From Elusimicrobiota bacterium (GTDB taxonomy: Bacteria > Elusimicrobiota > Elusimicrobia > UBA1565 > JACRDR01), in the NCBI GenBank assembly GCA_026388115.1, contig JAPLKK010000164.1:8236-43434 (forward strand): DNA of 35,199 nucleotides, given 5' to 3'. Positions 29,531-35,199 of the stretch are shown here, one piece after another; within the stretch, counting starts at the first letter, position 1; the number at the start of each line of letters is the position of its first letter. The position numbers and the translations under genes are program-made. The notes under the pieces are model-generated. The model was not told the DNA's origin. It worked only from the letters and a program-made list of their open reading frames with translations, and did not search any database.

Positions 29531-30568
29531 ATGAGACCGAGCCGTCCCCTGTTGATCGGGGCCTTGCTTGCCGTCGGAGCGGGGCCTCCCGCGCGCGCCG
29601 CTGTGGCGACCGTGGTCGCGCCCGTGGGCCTCAATATCGGCTTGGGCGCGGTCCCGGCCGTGCCGGCGCTCGGCTCAGGGCCGCGTCTCGGATCCTATCC
29701 GGGCTTGGCTGCGGCCCTCACCCTTCCGGCAGCGGTTGGGCTCGCTCTCGCCGCTCCGCTGCCCGCGCTGCGGCCGGTCGCGCTGGCCGCGCCGGCATCG
29801 CCTGAACGCCTGCCCGCCCGCTCTCTAAAGGGCTTGGCCGGTCTGGCCGACGGGTTGGCCGCCGACCGGGCCAAGGGGACACCGGACAACGGGGTGCGAT
29901 TGAACGGGTTCTTCGACGCATCTAAGGCAGGCTTGGCCGCGCCGACGATATCGGGCCTGCCGGAACCCAGCATGCCCGCTGACTACCTGCCCTTACCCAT
30001 CACCACGCAGGAAACCAATTACAGCTGCGGAGCGGCATCCGCCCTCTCGGTGCTCCGCTACTGGCAGGCGTATGACGGCGACGAGCGTTCGCTCTACGAA
30101 CTGCTCGGCACCAAGCCCCAGGACGGGACTCCTCCCGAAAGCATCGCCCGAGGGCTCCGTCAGCTCGGCTTACGGGCCGAGCTGCGCGAAGGCATGACCA
30201 TAGGCGACCTGCGCGCCGCCTTGCGGCGCGGCGATTCGGTCATCCTCGACATCCAAGCATGGCGCGAGGATGAAGACACGCCCTGGTCCGAGCGCTGGCA
30301 GGACGGCCATTACGTGGCGCTTGTCGGGATGGACGAACATTACGCCTACCTGATGGACCCCTCGACGCCGGACCGGTACGCCTATGTGCCCCTGCCGGAG
30401 CTGCTCGAGCGCTGGCATGACTACGAGGACCGCGACGGGCCGCCGCGCCGCTACTACCAGTTGGGCATCGTGGTTCGCGGTACAAGGCCCCTGCCCAGGC
30501 CGGCCGATCCTCCCGCCTCTCCTGAACCCGTCATGCTGGTCCCGGGACCGCGGTCCAAGTACCGCTAG
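29531..30568 (+). CDS. Secreted C39-like (papain-fold) cysteine peptidase
   Basis: The 345-residue product starts at ATG 29531. An upstream in-frame extension exists, but the signal peptide (MRPSRPLLIGALLAVGAGPP, then ARA) fixes the start. An Ala/Pro/Leu-rich linker runs to about residue 95. The peptidase-like domain has the oxyanion Gln160 and catalytic Cys166 in QETNYSCGAASALSVLRYW, the His260 in DGHYVALVGMDEHY and Asp276 in LMDPS, which is the complete C39-like triad. C39 members process bacteriocin leaders when fused to transporters. This one is free and exported, so it may act on envelope peptides, and no bacteriocin gene is near. Its stop shares CTAG with the convergent gene at 30565. 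Confidence 0.82.
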   Translation: MRPSRPLLIGALLAVGAGPPARAAVATVVAPVGLNIGLGAVPAVPALGSGPRLGSYPGLAAALTLPAAVGLALAAPLPALRPVALAAPASPERLPARSLKGLAGLADGLAADRAKGTPDNGVRLNGFFDASKAGLAAPTISGLPEPSMPADYLPLPITTQETNYSCGAASALSVLRYWQAYDGDERSLYELLGTKPQDGTPPESIARGLRQLGLRAELREGMTIGDLRAALRRGDSVILDIQAWREDEDTPWSERWQDGHYVALVGMDEHYAYLMDPSTPDRYAYVPLPELLERWHDYEDRDGPPRRYYQLGIVVRGTRPLPRPADPPASPEPVMLVPGPRSKYR

Positions 30569-31350
30569 CTCAGGTAGGTGCGCAGGCGCTTGCGCCAGCC
30601 GGCCAACCAGCGGGACTCCCTGCGCTCTGGGGGAGAATTGCGCACGCGGCGGGCGAGCACGCGGCCCGCGCTGCGGGAGAACTCGGCGACGGCCTCCGGC
30701 CCCTCGGGGTCGCCGCGCATCTGGACCAGGACCTGAAGCAGGCCCCAGCCCCTGTGCTTGTACCGCTCCGGCGGCGAGAGCCCCTCGCCCTTGAAGTTGA
30801 CGTAGTCGACGAGGGCATACAAGCCCTGCTTCTGCGCGGAGAGCGCCTTGAAGCGGCTCAGCACCTTCGGCCGCAGAGTGCGAGGCGTCACCGCCAGCAT
30901 TTTCGGCAGCGCGGTTTGGAGGCGGTCGGCCATGAACCGCCCCTGCAGATAGACGGTCGATTGCAGGAGGGCGCGCAGCTCCAGCATCCGAGGGCTGTCG
31001 ATGTCCGCGAAGAAGCTGCGGCGGTCAGGCCAGGGGCAGGGCGGCCGCAGCTTCAGCCACGCGGGCAGCTTCACGCCGTGCTCCTCCAGATAGGACAAAA
31101 CGCGCGGGAAGCTCTCTTGGAACGGCCCCCGCCTGCCCTCCGGATACCAGATGAAATGGCCGATGCCCAACGAGGCGAACTCTTCGCCGCGGTTCCAATG
31201 CGTCAGGACCCCGGGAACGCCGCCCGTCTCGTTGTCGCAGATCCGGTAGGCGATCGCGACCACCATGTCGTCCGAGAGGCGGGCCGTGACGGCCGGCTCC
31301 TCGGCGCGGATGAACGCCGCCAGAGCGAGAACGGTCAGGAGCGATGTCAT
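30565..31350 (-). CDS. Secreted protein of an uncharacterised family (GIGHFIWYPEG motif)
   Basis: The 261-residue product has a short signal peptide (MTSLLTVLALAAFIRAEE) and a conserved-looking core with RICDNETGG, WNRGEEFASLGIGHFIWYPE and GPFQESFPRVLSYLEEHG. From memory similar GIGHFIWYP proteins occur in several Gram-negative phyla without a known function. NETGG followed by GIGH loosely recalls lysozyme-like folds that carry a catalytic Glu early, which would make Glu40 of interest, but this is weak. A good promoter lies at 31362-31390. The stop shares CTAG with the C39-like gene. Confidence 0.75.
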   Translation of the reverse strand: MTSLLTVLALAAFIRAEEPAVTARLSDDMVVAIAYRICDNETGGVPGVLTHWNRGEEFASLGIGHFIWYPEGRRGPFQESFPRVLSYLEEHGVKLPAWLKLRPPCPWPDRRSFFADIDSPRMLELRALLQSTVYLQGRFMADRLQTALPKMLAVTPRTLRPKVLSRFKALSAQKQGLYALVDYVNFKGEGLSPPERYKHRGWGLLQVLVQMRGDPEGPEAVAEFSRSAGRVLARRVRNSPPERRESRWLAGWRKRLRTYLS

Positions 31351-31361
31351 ACGTCGTCCAA

Positions 31362-31390
31362 AGTGTAAAGGGACGGTGAGTCGTTTTCAA
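31362..31390 (-). promoter_or_regulatory. Sigma-70-type promoter of the 31350 gene
   Basis: On the minus strand TTGAAA (31385-31390) and TACACT (31362-31367) are separated by exactly 17 bp. The expected transcript start is about 5 nt before the ATG at 31350, so the leader is very short. Confidence 0.6.
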
Positions 31391-31393
31391 TAA

Positions 31394-32155
31394 TCAACGA
31401 GGTTGCTGCCCGGCACCGACGGGCATCCGGGCGCCTCTTTCGGTCAACCAAAGCAGCAGCCCTCTCCATAGTCGCCGCGCCAGTTCCTGGAAGAGCCCGC
31501 ACCGAACCCCGCGGGAACGTCGCGCCCCAGCGCGCCACAGCCAGGCTTCCGCCGACTCGCGTCGCAAACTCTCGCGGCGACAGCGGATCAGCTCGGTCAA
31601 GTCGCCCATGAACAGCGCGCAGCGGCGCGCATGGGCGGCGTAGTCCTGCGCCGCCTGATACACGAAGGGATGATCGGCCTCGAGGTCGACGTACCACGCA
31701 TAATTGACCTGCGGCGCCGCGCCCCGGGTCGGGGACACCGCGCCGCGAGCGGTCTCGGTGAGATTGGCGCTCGTCTGGACGACCCGCACAAGGCCCGGCC
31801 CGTCCAGTAGGTAGAGCTTCGTATGGATCGGCGTGTCAGGCAGCAGGAGGCGGAGCCTCCCGTCGGCGACCCTCGCGGACAGGCGCCGCGTCGCCCGCGC
31901 GCCCTTGCCGCCCAGGCGGAAGCAAGAGTCATCGCCCAGCCGCTCTCCGACGATGACCTCGATCCGCTCGAAGCCGCGGTCGAAGAGCGCGAGCAGGGTC
32001 TCGGGGGACACGGCATAGGAGACGGCCCTCAGGCGGCAAAACCCCTCAAAAAGCTCGTCGAAATCGGCCTGCCGGGCGATGAGCGTGCTGCGCAGCGGGC
32101 CTGCGCCGCCGAAGAGCTCCGGCTGCCGCGTCAGCAGGACGGCGAGGGGATCCAT
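31394..32155 (-). CDS. Phospholipase D-like (PLD superfamily) domain protein
   Basis: The 253-residue product is read from ATG 32155 (MDPLAVLLTRQPELFGG). A longer upstream frame overlaps the preceding gene and lacks coding character. The PLD-type motif is IHTKLYLLDGPGL followed by QTSANLTETA, matching the H-x-K-x4-D...N/S pattern. Only one HKD motif is present, so activity would need a dimer, as in Nuc-type nucleases. The last 60 residues are Arg/Trp-rich without a recognised fold, and related proteins in my memory are longer, so the C-terminus may be truncated or frameshifted. It lies 25 bp behind the coiled-coil gene at 32181 on the same strand. A nuclease role (DNA or RNA) is more likely than lipid cleavage given its neighbours. 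Confidence 0.72.
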   Translation of the reverse strand: MDPLAVLLTRQPELFGGAGPLRSTLIARQADFDELFEGFCRLRAVSYAVSPETLLALFDRGFERIEVIVGERLGDDSCFRLGGKGARATRRLSARVADGRLRLLLPDTPIHTKLYLLDGPGLVRVVQTSANLTETARGAVSPTRGAAPQVNYAWYVDLEADHPFVYQAAQDYAAHARRCALFMGDLTELIRCRRESLRRESAEAWLWRAGARRSRGVRCGLFQELARRLWRGLLLWLTERGARMPVGAGQQPR

Positions 32156-32180
32156 TGTCTGTAGCGTGACGGGCGCGACC

Positions 32181-32375
32181 TTACCCGCCGTCCACGACGA
32201 GGTCCTCGAGGAGGAGCGCCATGCGGTCCTGCGTGCTCGCAAGCCTGACGACGTATTCCCTGAGCCCCTCGACAGCTTCCGAGAGCTCGCCGAGCGTGGC
32301 GTTTATCCCCTCGAGATCGGCGCGTAATCCCCCGAGATCTTCCGTCCCATCCGGCGCATCCACCGTCGTGCCCAT
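32181..32375 (-). CDS. Small coiled-coil protein, operon partner of PLD-like gene
   Basis: The 64-residue product has no signal peptide. Its core (LGGLRADLEGINATLGELSE, then AVEGLREYVVRL) has heptad spacing of Leu, Ile and Val, so it should form a coiled coil and oligomerise. A strong GGGGGGAG lies about 4 nt before the ATG, the best Shine-Dalgarno in this part of the window. The gene is followed by the PLD-like gene. It may be an accessory or inhibitor subunit of that protein. It is transcribed from the ECF-type promoter at 32560-32586 in my reading. Confidence 0.65.
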   Translation of the reverse strand: MGTTVDAPDGTEDLGGLRADLEGINATLGELSEAVEGLREYVVRLASTQDRMALLLEDLVVDGG

Positions 32376-32384
32376 ATCTCCCCC

Positions 32385-32516
32385 CTAACGCCAGCGAAGC
32401 GGCAAGCGCGGCTGCACCGGCCTGCCGTCTTTGCAGCGCCGCAGGCCCTTTCTCCCGGCCAAGCCGGCGTCCACCAGCCGCTCGTAGATCCCCAACAATG
32501 ACGTCAATCTAGGCAT
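32385..32516 (-). CDS. Possible 43-residue basic protein upstream of the coiled-coil gene
   Basis: A short frame reads MPRLTSLLGIYERLVDAGLA, then GRKGLRRCKDGRPVQPRLPL, then RWR. It stops 9 nt before the ATG at 32375, inside the likely transcript. There is no Shine-Dalgarno before its ATG. Its Lys/Arg content and orderly amphipathic start make it plausible, but length alone gives little support, so it may be part of the leader. Confidence 0.3.
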   Translation of the reverse strand: MPRLTSLLGIYERLVDAGLAGRKGLRRCKDGRPVQPRLPLRWR

Positions 32517-32559
32517 CGCTGACACCGGTCCCGGTCCGCAGCGCCGTCCCCCACTCATA

Positions 32560-32586
32560 TATACGAATGAGGGTGAGAAAAGTTCC
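32560..32586 (-). promoter_or_regulatory. ECF-sigma-type promoter facing the coiled-coil/PLD operon
   Basis: On the minus strand GGAAC (32582-32586) and CGTA (32562-32565, extended to CGTATA) are separated by exactly 16 bp, with CTTTT following the -35. The layout matches the ECF-sigma pattern AAC-N16-CGT. Expected transcript start is near 32553. Confidence 0.6.
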
Positions 32587-32627
32587 CTGCCGGTTCAGCG
32601 GCTGCTTTATCGGCTCAATGGAGCCAT

Positions 32628-32652
32628 GGAACTTTCGCGCGCCTCGTTCGTA
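32628..32652 (+). promoter_or_regulatory. ECF-sigma-type promoter facing higBA
   Basis: On the plus strand GGAAC (32628-32632) and CGTA (32649-32652) are separated by exactly 16 bp, again with CTTT after the -35. It is back to back with the previous promoter: the two -35 regions form an inverted repeat (AAAGTTCC/GGAACTTT). The expected transcript start is near 32660, about 110 nt before higB. Confidence 0.55.
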
Positions 32653-32737
32653 CATGTGGGCATAGACCTTCATCCCGGACCTTGGGAGCGTCCCCGTAGC
32701 GACACCTCCCCGCGGCAACATGTGTTGATGCGCAATC

Positions 32738-32766
32738 TTGACAATATGTCTAATCTGACATATACT
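32738..32766 (+). promoter_or_regulatory. Sigma-70-type promoter and operator of higBA
   Basis: TTGACA (32738-32743) and TATACT (32761-32766) are 17 bp apart, the best promoter in the window. A perfect 7-bp inverted repeat (ATATGTC at 32744-32750, GACATAT at 32757-32763, 6-bp spacer) fills the spacer and overlaps the -10, as expected for autorepression by HigA. The -10 ends only 2 nt before the toxin ATG, so the usual start point falls inside the toxin start region. A weaker TTGATG-N18-TCTAAT (32725-32754) could give a start near 32761. Confidence 0.6.
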
Positions 32767-32768
32767 CC

Positions 32769-33101
32769 ATGAGCCCCTCGGATAAGCCCCTTGTTTGGCT
32801 GCACGGCGAGGTCAAGACGCCTCCGTTTTCCAAGGAAGCACGACTCGAAGCGGGCTTCCTTTTGCGGCTCTTGCAAAGAGGAGAGGATCTGCACATGCCG
32901 CAGTCTCGGCCGATGCCCTCGATAGGTTCAAAATGTTTCGAGCTTCGAATCCCGGATTCAGGCGCGACTTGGCGCATCATCCATCGGATCGACCGGGATG
33001 CCATCGTGATCGCTGAACTGTTCAAGAAGAAGACTCGAGAAACGCCCAATCGCGTCATTAAGGCCAGCAAGGAGAGACTCCGGAGATACAACGATGCGTG
33101 A
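32769..33101 (+). CDS. higB: HigB-like RelE/ParE-superfamily toxin
   Basis: The 110-residue product matches the HigB/phage Gp49-like toxin family, with KPLVWLHGEVKTPPFS near the start, RPMPSIGSKCFELRIPD, then ATWRIIHRIDRDAIVIAELF and KKKTRETP. The family contains mRNA interferases that cleave ribosome-bound transcripts. The start is set by this conserved N-terminus. It overlaps higA by 8 bp (ATGCGTGA), which suggests translational coupling. Toxin-first order is normal for HigBA. Confidence 0.93.
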   Translation: MSPSDKPLVWLHGEVKTPPFSKEARLEAGFLLRLLQRGEDLHMPQSRPMPSIGSKCFELRIPDSGATWRIIHRIDRDAIVIAELFKKKTRETPNRVIKASKERLRRYNDA

Positions 33102-33417
33102 GGCCAAACGCAGACGGCTGGAAGCCAAGGGATGGCGCGTCGGAAGCGCACGAGACTTCCTGTCTCTCTCCGAGCAGGAAGCGGAGTACATCGAGCTGAA
33201 ACTCAAACTCGCCGATTGCCTCCGCAAAACACGCCGGCAGCGCCGATTGGCGCAGACCGAGGTGGCCAAGCTCCTCCACTCCAGTCAAAGTCGCGTCGCC
33301 AAGATGGAGGCGGCGGACCGCTCGGTCTCGATCGACCTTCTAGTCCGATCATTGCACGCGCTGGGCACGTCCAATTGGCAGCTTGCCCGGATCATCGGTC
33401 GGGCAGGGCCGGGCTAG
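33094..33417 (+). CDS. higA: HigA-like antitoxin with XRE-type HTH
   Basis: The 107-residue product has an XRE-type helix-turn-helix near residues 45-97 (CLRKTRRQRRLAQTEVAKLL, then HSSQSRVAKME). This should bind the inverted repeat before higB and inhibit the toxin. The first 45 residues are charged and may bind HigB. The ATG lies inside the last codons of higB, and its own stop is followed by the convergent NYN gene 80 bp later. Confidence 0.92.
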   Translation: MREAKRRRLEAKGWRVGSARDFLSLSEQEAEYIELKLKLADCLRKTRRQRRLAQTEVAKLLHSSQSRVAKMEAADRSVSIDLLVRSLHALGTSNWQLARIIGRAGPG

Positions 33418-33496
33418 CGGAGCGGGCAAGAGCCATCGGGTCCCTGTACCCGATACCGTTACCCGCCACTTTCAGCGGCTCGCTCTATCGCCGCGA

Positions 33497-34111
33497 TTAC
33501 CAACCCGCCGGCCTGTGAAACCCGCCATGCTCGTCCGTGAGTACCGGCGCGAACTGAGATGCCTCCAGCGCGCCTCGGCGGATGCGCTTGAACTCGGAGG
33601 CGACGCGCAAGAGCTCACGGGCAGGACGTTGCGCGGGGCAGAGCACGACGACGGGCTTCTTGACCTCCTGCGCCACCAACCGGATCGGCTCGGCGAGATC
33701 GGAGTCGTTTGAGATGACGGCCGCGAGCTCAAACTGAGATCGCAGCGCCAAGTAGACAAGGTGCGCGGCGAGATTGACGTCAGAACCCTTCTCATCGGTA
33801 CGGAGCACTTCTACGAATCGGCTCGGATCAGCCGCGAGCGGCATGCGCGCGGAGTGCGTCCTGAATTGGCCGAAGGTGATGGAGAGCTCCGGAAGCGTTC
33901 GTAAAGCGCGAAGGTAGAGCTGCTGGCGGGTCGGCTTGTCGGGATCCCCCGGCATCGCTGAAACGCGTGCGGTGTAGTAGCGAATCGCGGTCACCTCGTG
34001 GCCGGGCAACAGCAGGTGAGCGAGCTTGCCGAGGTCAAGCCATCGATTCGGAGTGTTCCGGAGGGCCCGGTAGTAGAGGTTGAAGCCGTCTACGAAGACC
34101 ACGGCTTTCAC
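33497..34111 (-). CDS. NYN-domain (LabA/DUF88-like) predicted ribonuclease
   Basis: The 204-residue product has the NYN (PIN-like) core with FVDGFNLYYRAL at the start (Asp8, Asn11), the TDEKGSDVNLAAHLVYLALR block and VISNDSDLAEPI. These supply the conserved acidic residues that bind a metal. The family contains ribonucleases and the cyanobacterial LabA proteins. It is soluble. The start is GTG (34111), with no Shine-Dalgarno. An 11-bp hairpin with a GAAA loop ends 10 nt upstream. Both an ECF-type and a sigma-70-type promoter lie further upstream. It converges on higBA. Confidence 0.88.
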   Translation of the reverse strand: MKAVVFVDGFNLYYRALRNTPNRWLDLGKLAHLLLPGHEVTAIRYYTARVSAMPGDPDKPTRQQLYLRALRTLPELSITFGQFRTHSARMPLAADPSRFVEVLRTDEKGSDVNLAAHLVYLALRSQFELAAVISNDSDLAEPIRLVAQEVKKPVVVLCPAQRPARELLRVASEFKRIRRGALEASQFAPVLTDEHGGFHRPAGW

Positions 34112-34121
34112 TTAAAATGCA

Positions 34122-34182
34122 GAAGCCACCCGTTTCCGGATGGCTTCGCGCCCCAGCCCCGAAGGGCTGAGGGTTGTAACCC
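34122..34182 (-). other. Structured leader: three hairpins before the NYN gene
   Basis: On the minus strand three hairpins occur in order. GGGT-TACA-ACCC lies at 34171-34182. CAGCCC-TTCG-GGGCTG is perfect, at 34154-34169. GAAGCCATCCG-GAAA-CGGGTGGCTTC has 11 bp with one T-G pair, at 34122-34147. TGCATTTTAA follows. UUCG and GAAA are stable RNA tetraloops. The last hairpin and short T-run could end transcription, so the element may be an attenuator, a small RNA, or a target of the encoded RNase. Confidence 0.55.
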
Positions 34183-34183
34183 G

Positions 34184-34212
34184 ATTATACCCGATGGCCC
34201 AAAGATTTTCCA
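34184..34212 (-). promoter_or_regulatory. Sigma-70-type promoter of the NYN gene
   Basis: On the minus strand TATAAT (34184-34189) is perfect, and TGGAAA (34207-34212, 4 of 6) lies 17 bp upstream. The transcript would start near 34177 and carry at least two of the three leader hairpins. Confidence 0.5.
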
Positions 34213-34248
34213 GAGCTTCCATTGCGCACCGTATCCGCCTTACCCATA

Positions 34249-34275
34249 TATACGAATCGCCGCCCAAAAAGTTCC
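34249..34275 (-). promoter_or_regulatory. ECF-sigma-type promoter facing the NYN gene
   Basis: On the minus strand GGAAC (34271-34275) and CGTA (34251-34254, extended to CGTATA) are separated by exactly 16 bp. From the -35 to the -10 region it matches the site at 32560-32586 almost base for base (GGGAACTTTT, then N9, then ATTCGTATATATG). The transcript would begin near 34242 and include the whole leader. Confidence 0.6.
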
Positions 34276-34327
34276 CCGCTCCGGCGGGCTTGGCAGCCCT
34301 CAACGACGCTTGCCAACATTAACGCGA

Positions 34328-34543
34328 ATGGGGAGACTCCGGTCGAAACACGCTGCGTCGGTCTGACCATTCTCGCCTTGGCCGTGGGCTCCGGCGCCTG
34401 CTCGCGCCAAGCCGAACCCGCGCGCAAGAAAGGCGAGCCCGAGGCGCCCGTCCAGCAGGCGGCGGCCCAGAGGAACGTGGTCCTATTCCTTGGAGACTCC
34501 CTGACCGCGGGTTTTGGCGTGGAGGCCGAGGCGACGTTCCCCC
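34328..34543 (+). pseudogene. SGNH-hydrolase (TesA-like esterase) gene cut by IS element
   Basis: The frame encodes a hydrophobic signal region (GLTILALAVGSGACSRQ, possibly a weak lipobox), a charged linker and RNVVLFLGDSLTAGFGVEAE. GDSLTAG is block I of SGNH hydrolases with the catalytic Ser. The sequence then breaks at 34544 where IS3-family DNA begins, so blocks III and V are lost. The ATG at 34328 is out of frame with this domain and needs a one-base shift near 34365 to join it. It was probably a secreted arylesterase or thioesterase and is no longer functional here. Confidence 0.65.
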
Positions 34544-35199
34544 TGTTTCTAAACCAAACTGAATCGGAGAGAAGGGACGGTCAGCTTGTTTAGCATGGTC
34601 GTGTGTCGTTCGGCAAACTCAACCGGCGTTAAGCCGTCTAAGCTGCCGTGCGGCCGTTCTTCGTTGTAGTCCTTCCTCCAAGCTCCGGTGATCGTTCTCG
34701 CCTCGACCAGCAACACGAACTGGTTCTGGCTCAGACACTCATCTCGAAACCTCCCGTTGAAGCTCTCGACGTAGGCGTTCTGGTTCGGCTTGCCTGGCTC
34801 GATGAAGTCCAGCTTCACGCCTCGCCGATGCGCCCAGTCGTCCATCGCGTTGCTCGTGAACTCGCTGCCGTTGTCGGTCCGGATCATCTTGGGCAAGCCG
34901 CGCAGCTCGGCGATCTGGTCCAGGATCTGGCTCACCCGCCTCCCGCCGATGGAGAAGTCGATCTCGTTCGCCAGGCACTCACGCGTGAAGTCGTCCACGA
35001 TATTGAGCGACTTAAACCTCCGGCCGGACATCAGCCGGTCGAACTGGAAGTCCATCGACCAACGCTGGTTCGGCCCGCTGGGCTCTGGCATCGGCACCCG
35101 GACCGCCGCCGACTGCTTCCTGCGCTTCTTCAGACGGAGAGACAGCTTTTCCTCGCGATAGATACGAGCTACCTTCTTCTTGTTCACCTGCACGCCCTC
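34544..35199 (-). mobile_element. IS3-family insertion sequence (right part; continues beyond window)
   Basis: The transposase gene, the abrupt loss of the SGNH frame, and a terminal TGTTTCTAAACC (minus-strand end ...TTTAGAAACA) mark one end of an IS3-family element near 34544. The other end and any target duplication lie outside the window. Confidence 0.7.
34549..35199 (-). CDS. IS3-family transposase OrfB (5' end beyond window)
   Basis: The visible 216 residues match the rve (DDE) part of IS3 OrfB. The catalytic residues are Asp in QRWSMDF, Asp in MIRTDNGSEF and Glu in AYVESFNGRFRDEC, the last two with the D-(35)-E spacing. The preceding VARIYREEKLSLRLKKRRK block and the C-terminal YNEERPHGSLDGLTPVEF are also typical. 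The frame is open at the window edge. The stop lies 5 nt from the IS end, as is common in this family. The catalytic residues are intact, so the element may still move if OrfA is present. Confidence 0.93.
   Translation of the reverse strand, partial: EGVQVNKKKVARIYREEKLSLRLKKRRKQSAAVRVPMPEPSGPNQRWSMDFQFDRLMSGRRFKSLNIVDDFTRECLANEIDFSIGGRRVSQILDQIAELRGLPKMIRTDNGSEFTSNAMDDWAHRRGVKLDFIEPGKPNQNAYVESFNGRFRDECLSQNQFVLLVEARTITGAWRKDYNEERPHGSLDGLTPVEFAERHTTMLNKLTVPSLRFSLV

Noticed and set aside
32579-32635. Cloverleaf-like fold (AAAGTTCC/GGAACTTT outer stem with two inner hairpins), first read as a tRNA-like or MITE element
   Set aside because: The outer stem is better explained as two back-to-back ECF -35 elements. 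There is no tRNA T-arm, anticodon arm or CCA context.
32509-32721. 70-codon minus-strand frame before the PLD operon
   Set aside because: It runs through both ECF-type promoters and has no Shine-Dalgarno or recognisable product.
34122-34182. Cyclic-di-GMP (GEMM) riboswitch, suggested by CGCGAAGCC near the hairpins
   Set aside because: Only a short string resembles the consensus; the stems and tetraloop positions do not match the known fold.
32553-34279. 38-bp direct repeats at 32553-32590 and 34242-34279 as ends of a mobile cassette carrying higBA and NYN
   Set aside because: The conserved positions coincide with promoter elements at fixed spacing and the central N9 is not conserved. No integrase or target duplication was seen.

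Overview
The window is strongly GC-rich, gene-dense DNA in which many products carry an N-terminal signal sequence followed by a long Ala/Pro/Ser-rich linker. That style, the peptidase-rich content, and a recurring N-terminal module of the form (T/S)-(A/S)-P-G-x3-Y-x-A-(F/L)-(A/G)-Q just after the hydrophobic core suggest a member of the Elusimicrobiota or a related deep-branching Gram-negative lineage. This assignment is inference from gene style and is not proven by a marker gene. No rRNA, tRNA or CRISPR array was recognised.

Layout. Positions 1-10000 hold three large minus-strand genes that share the N-terminal module: an edge-truncated protein (1-940), an M48 (HtpX-like) membrane metallopeptidase (2466-5516), and a ClpA-like double-AAA+ ATPase fused to a HAD phosphatase (5527-9960). 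The last two look like an operon. A frameshifted MEDS-domain gene and yceH lie between the first two. Positions 10261-13745 encode an exported M3 oligopeptidase and a secreted protein with an L,D-transpeptidase-like Cys motif. Then come cytochrome bd oxidase (cydAB, 13870-16248), a CsgG-type lipoprotein and the YgiQ radical-SAM protein (16389-19199). A run of small or large secreted proteins follows, including a putative HEXXH peptidase at 21009-22637, then a three-PAS histidine kinase, an EamA transporter, a DUF429 protein and a serine/threonine kinase whose gene is split between two frames (27023-28506). Three more secreted proteins follow, one of them C39-like.

The right end (31394-35199) reads as an accessory island: a PLD-like nuclease operon, a HigBA toxin-antitoxin pair, a NYN-domain RNase, and an SGNH-hydrolase gene cut by an IS3-family element that runs off the window. 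Three close matches to an ECF-sigma promoter (GGAAC-N16-CGTA) lie within about 1.7 kb here. One faces the PLD operon, one faces higBA and one faces the NYN gene, so an extracytoplasmic stress sigma factor may switch on all three. The higBA upstream region also has a TTGACA-N17-TATACT promoter and a perfect 7-bp inverted repeat. That promoter's expected transcript start falls inside the toxin start region, which could give an antitoxin-only message unless the ECF promoter fires. This is the most system-like signal in the window.

Several genes (yceH, the M3 peptidase gene, the 21009 gene) have a -10-like hexamer exactly 6 nt before the start codon and no Shine-Dalgarno sequence, which suggests leaderless mRNAs. 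Others (ygiQ, the CsgG gene, the 20475 gene, the M48 gene) have clear Shine-Dalgarno sites.
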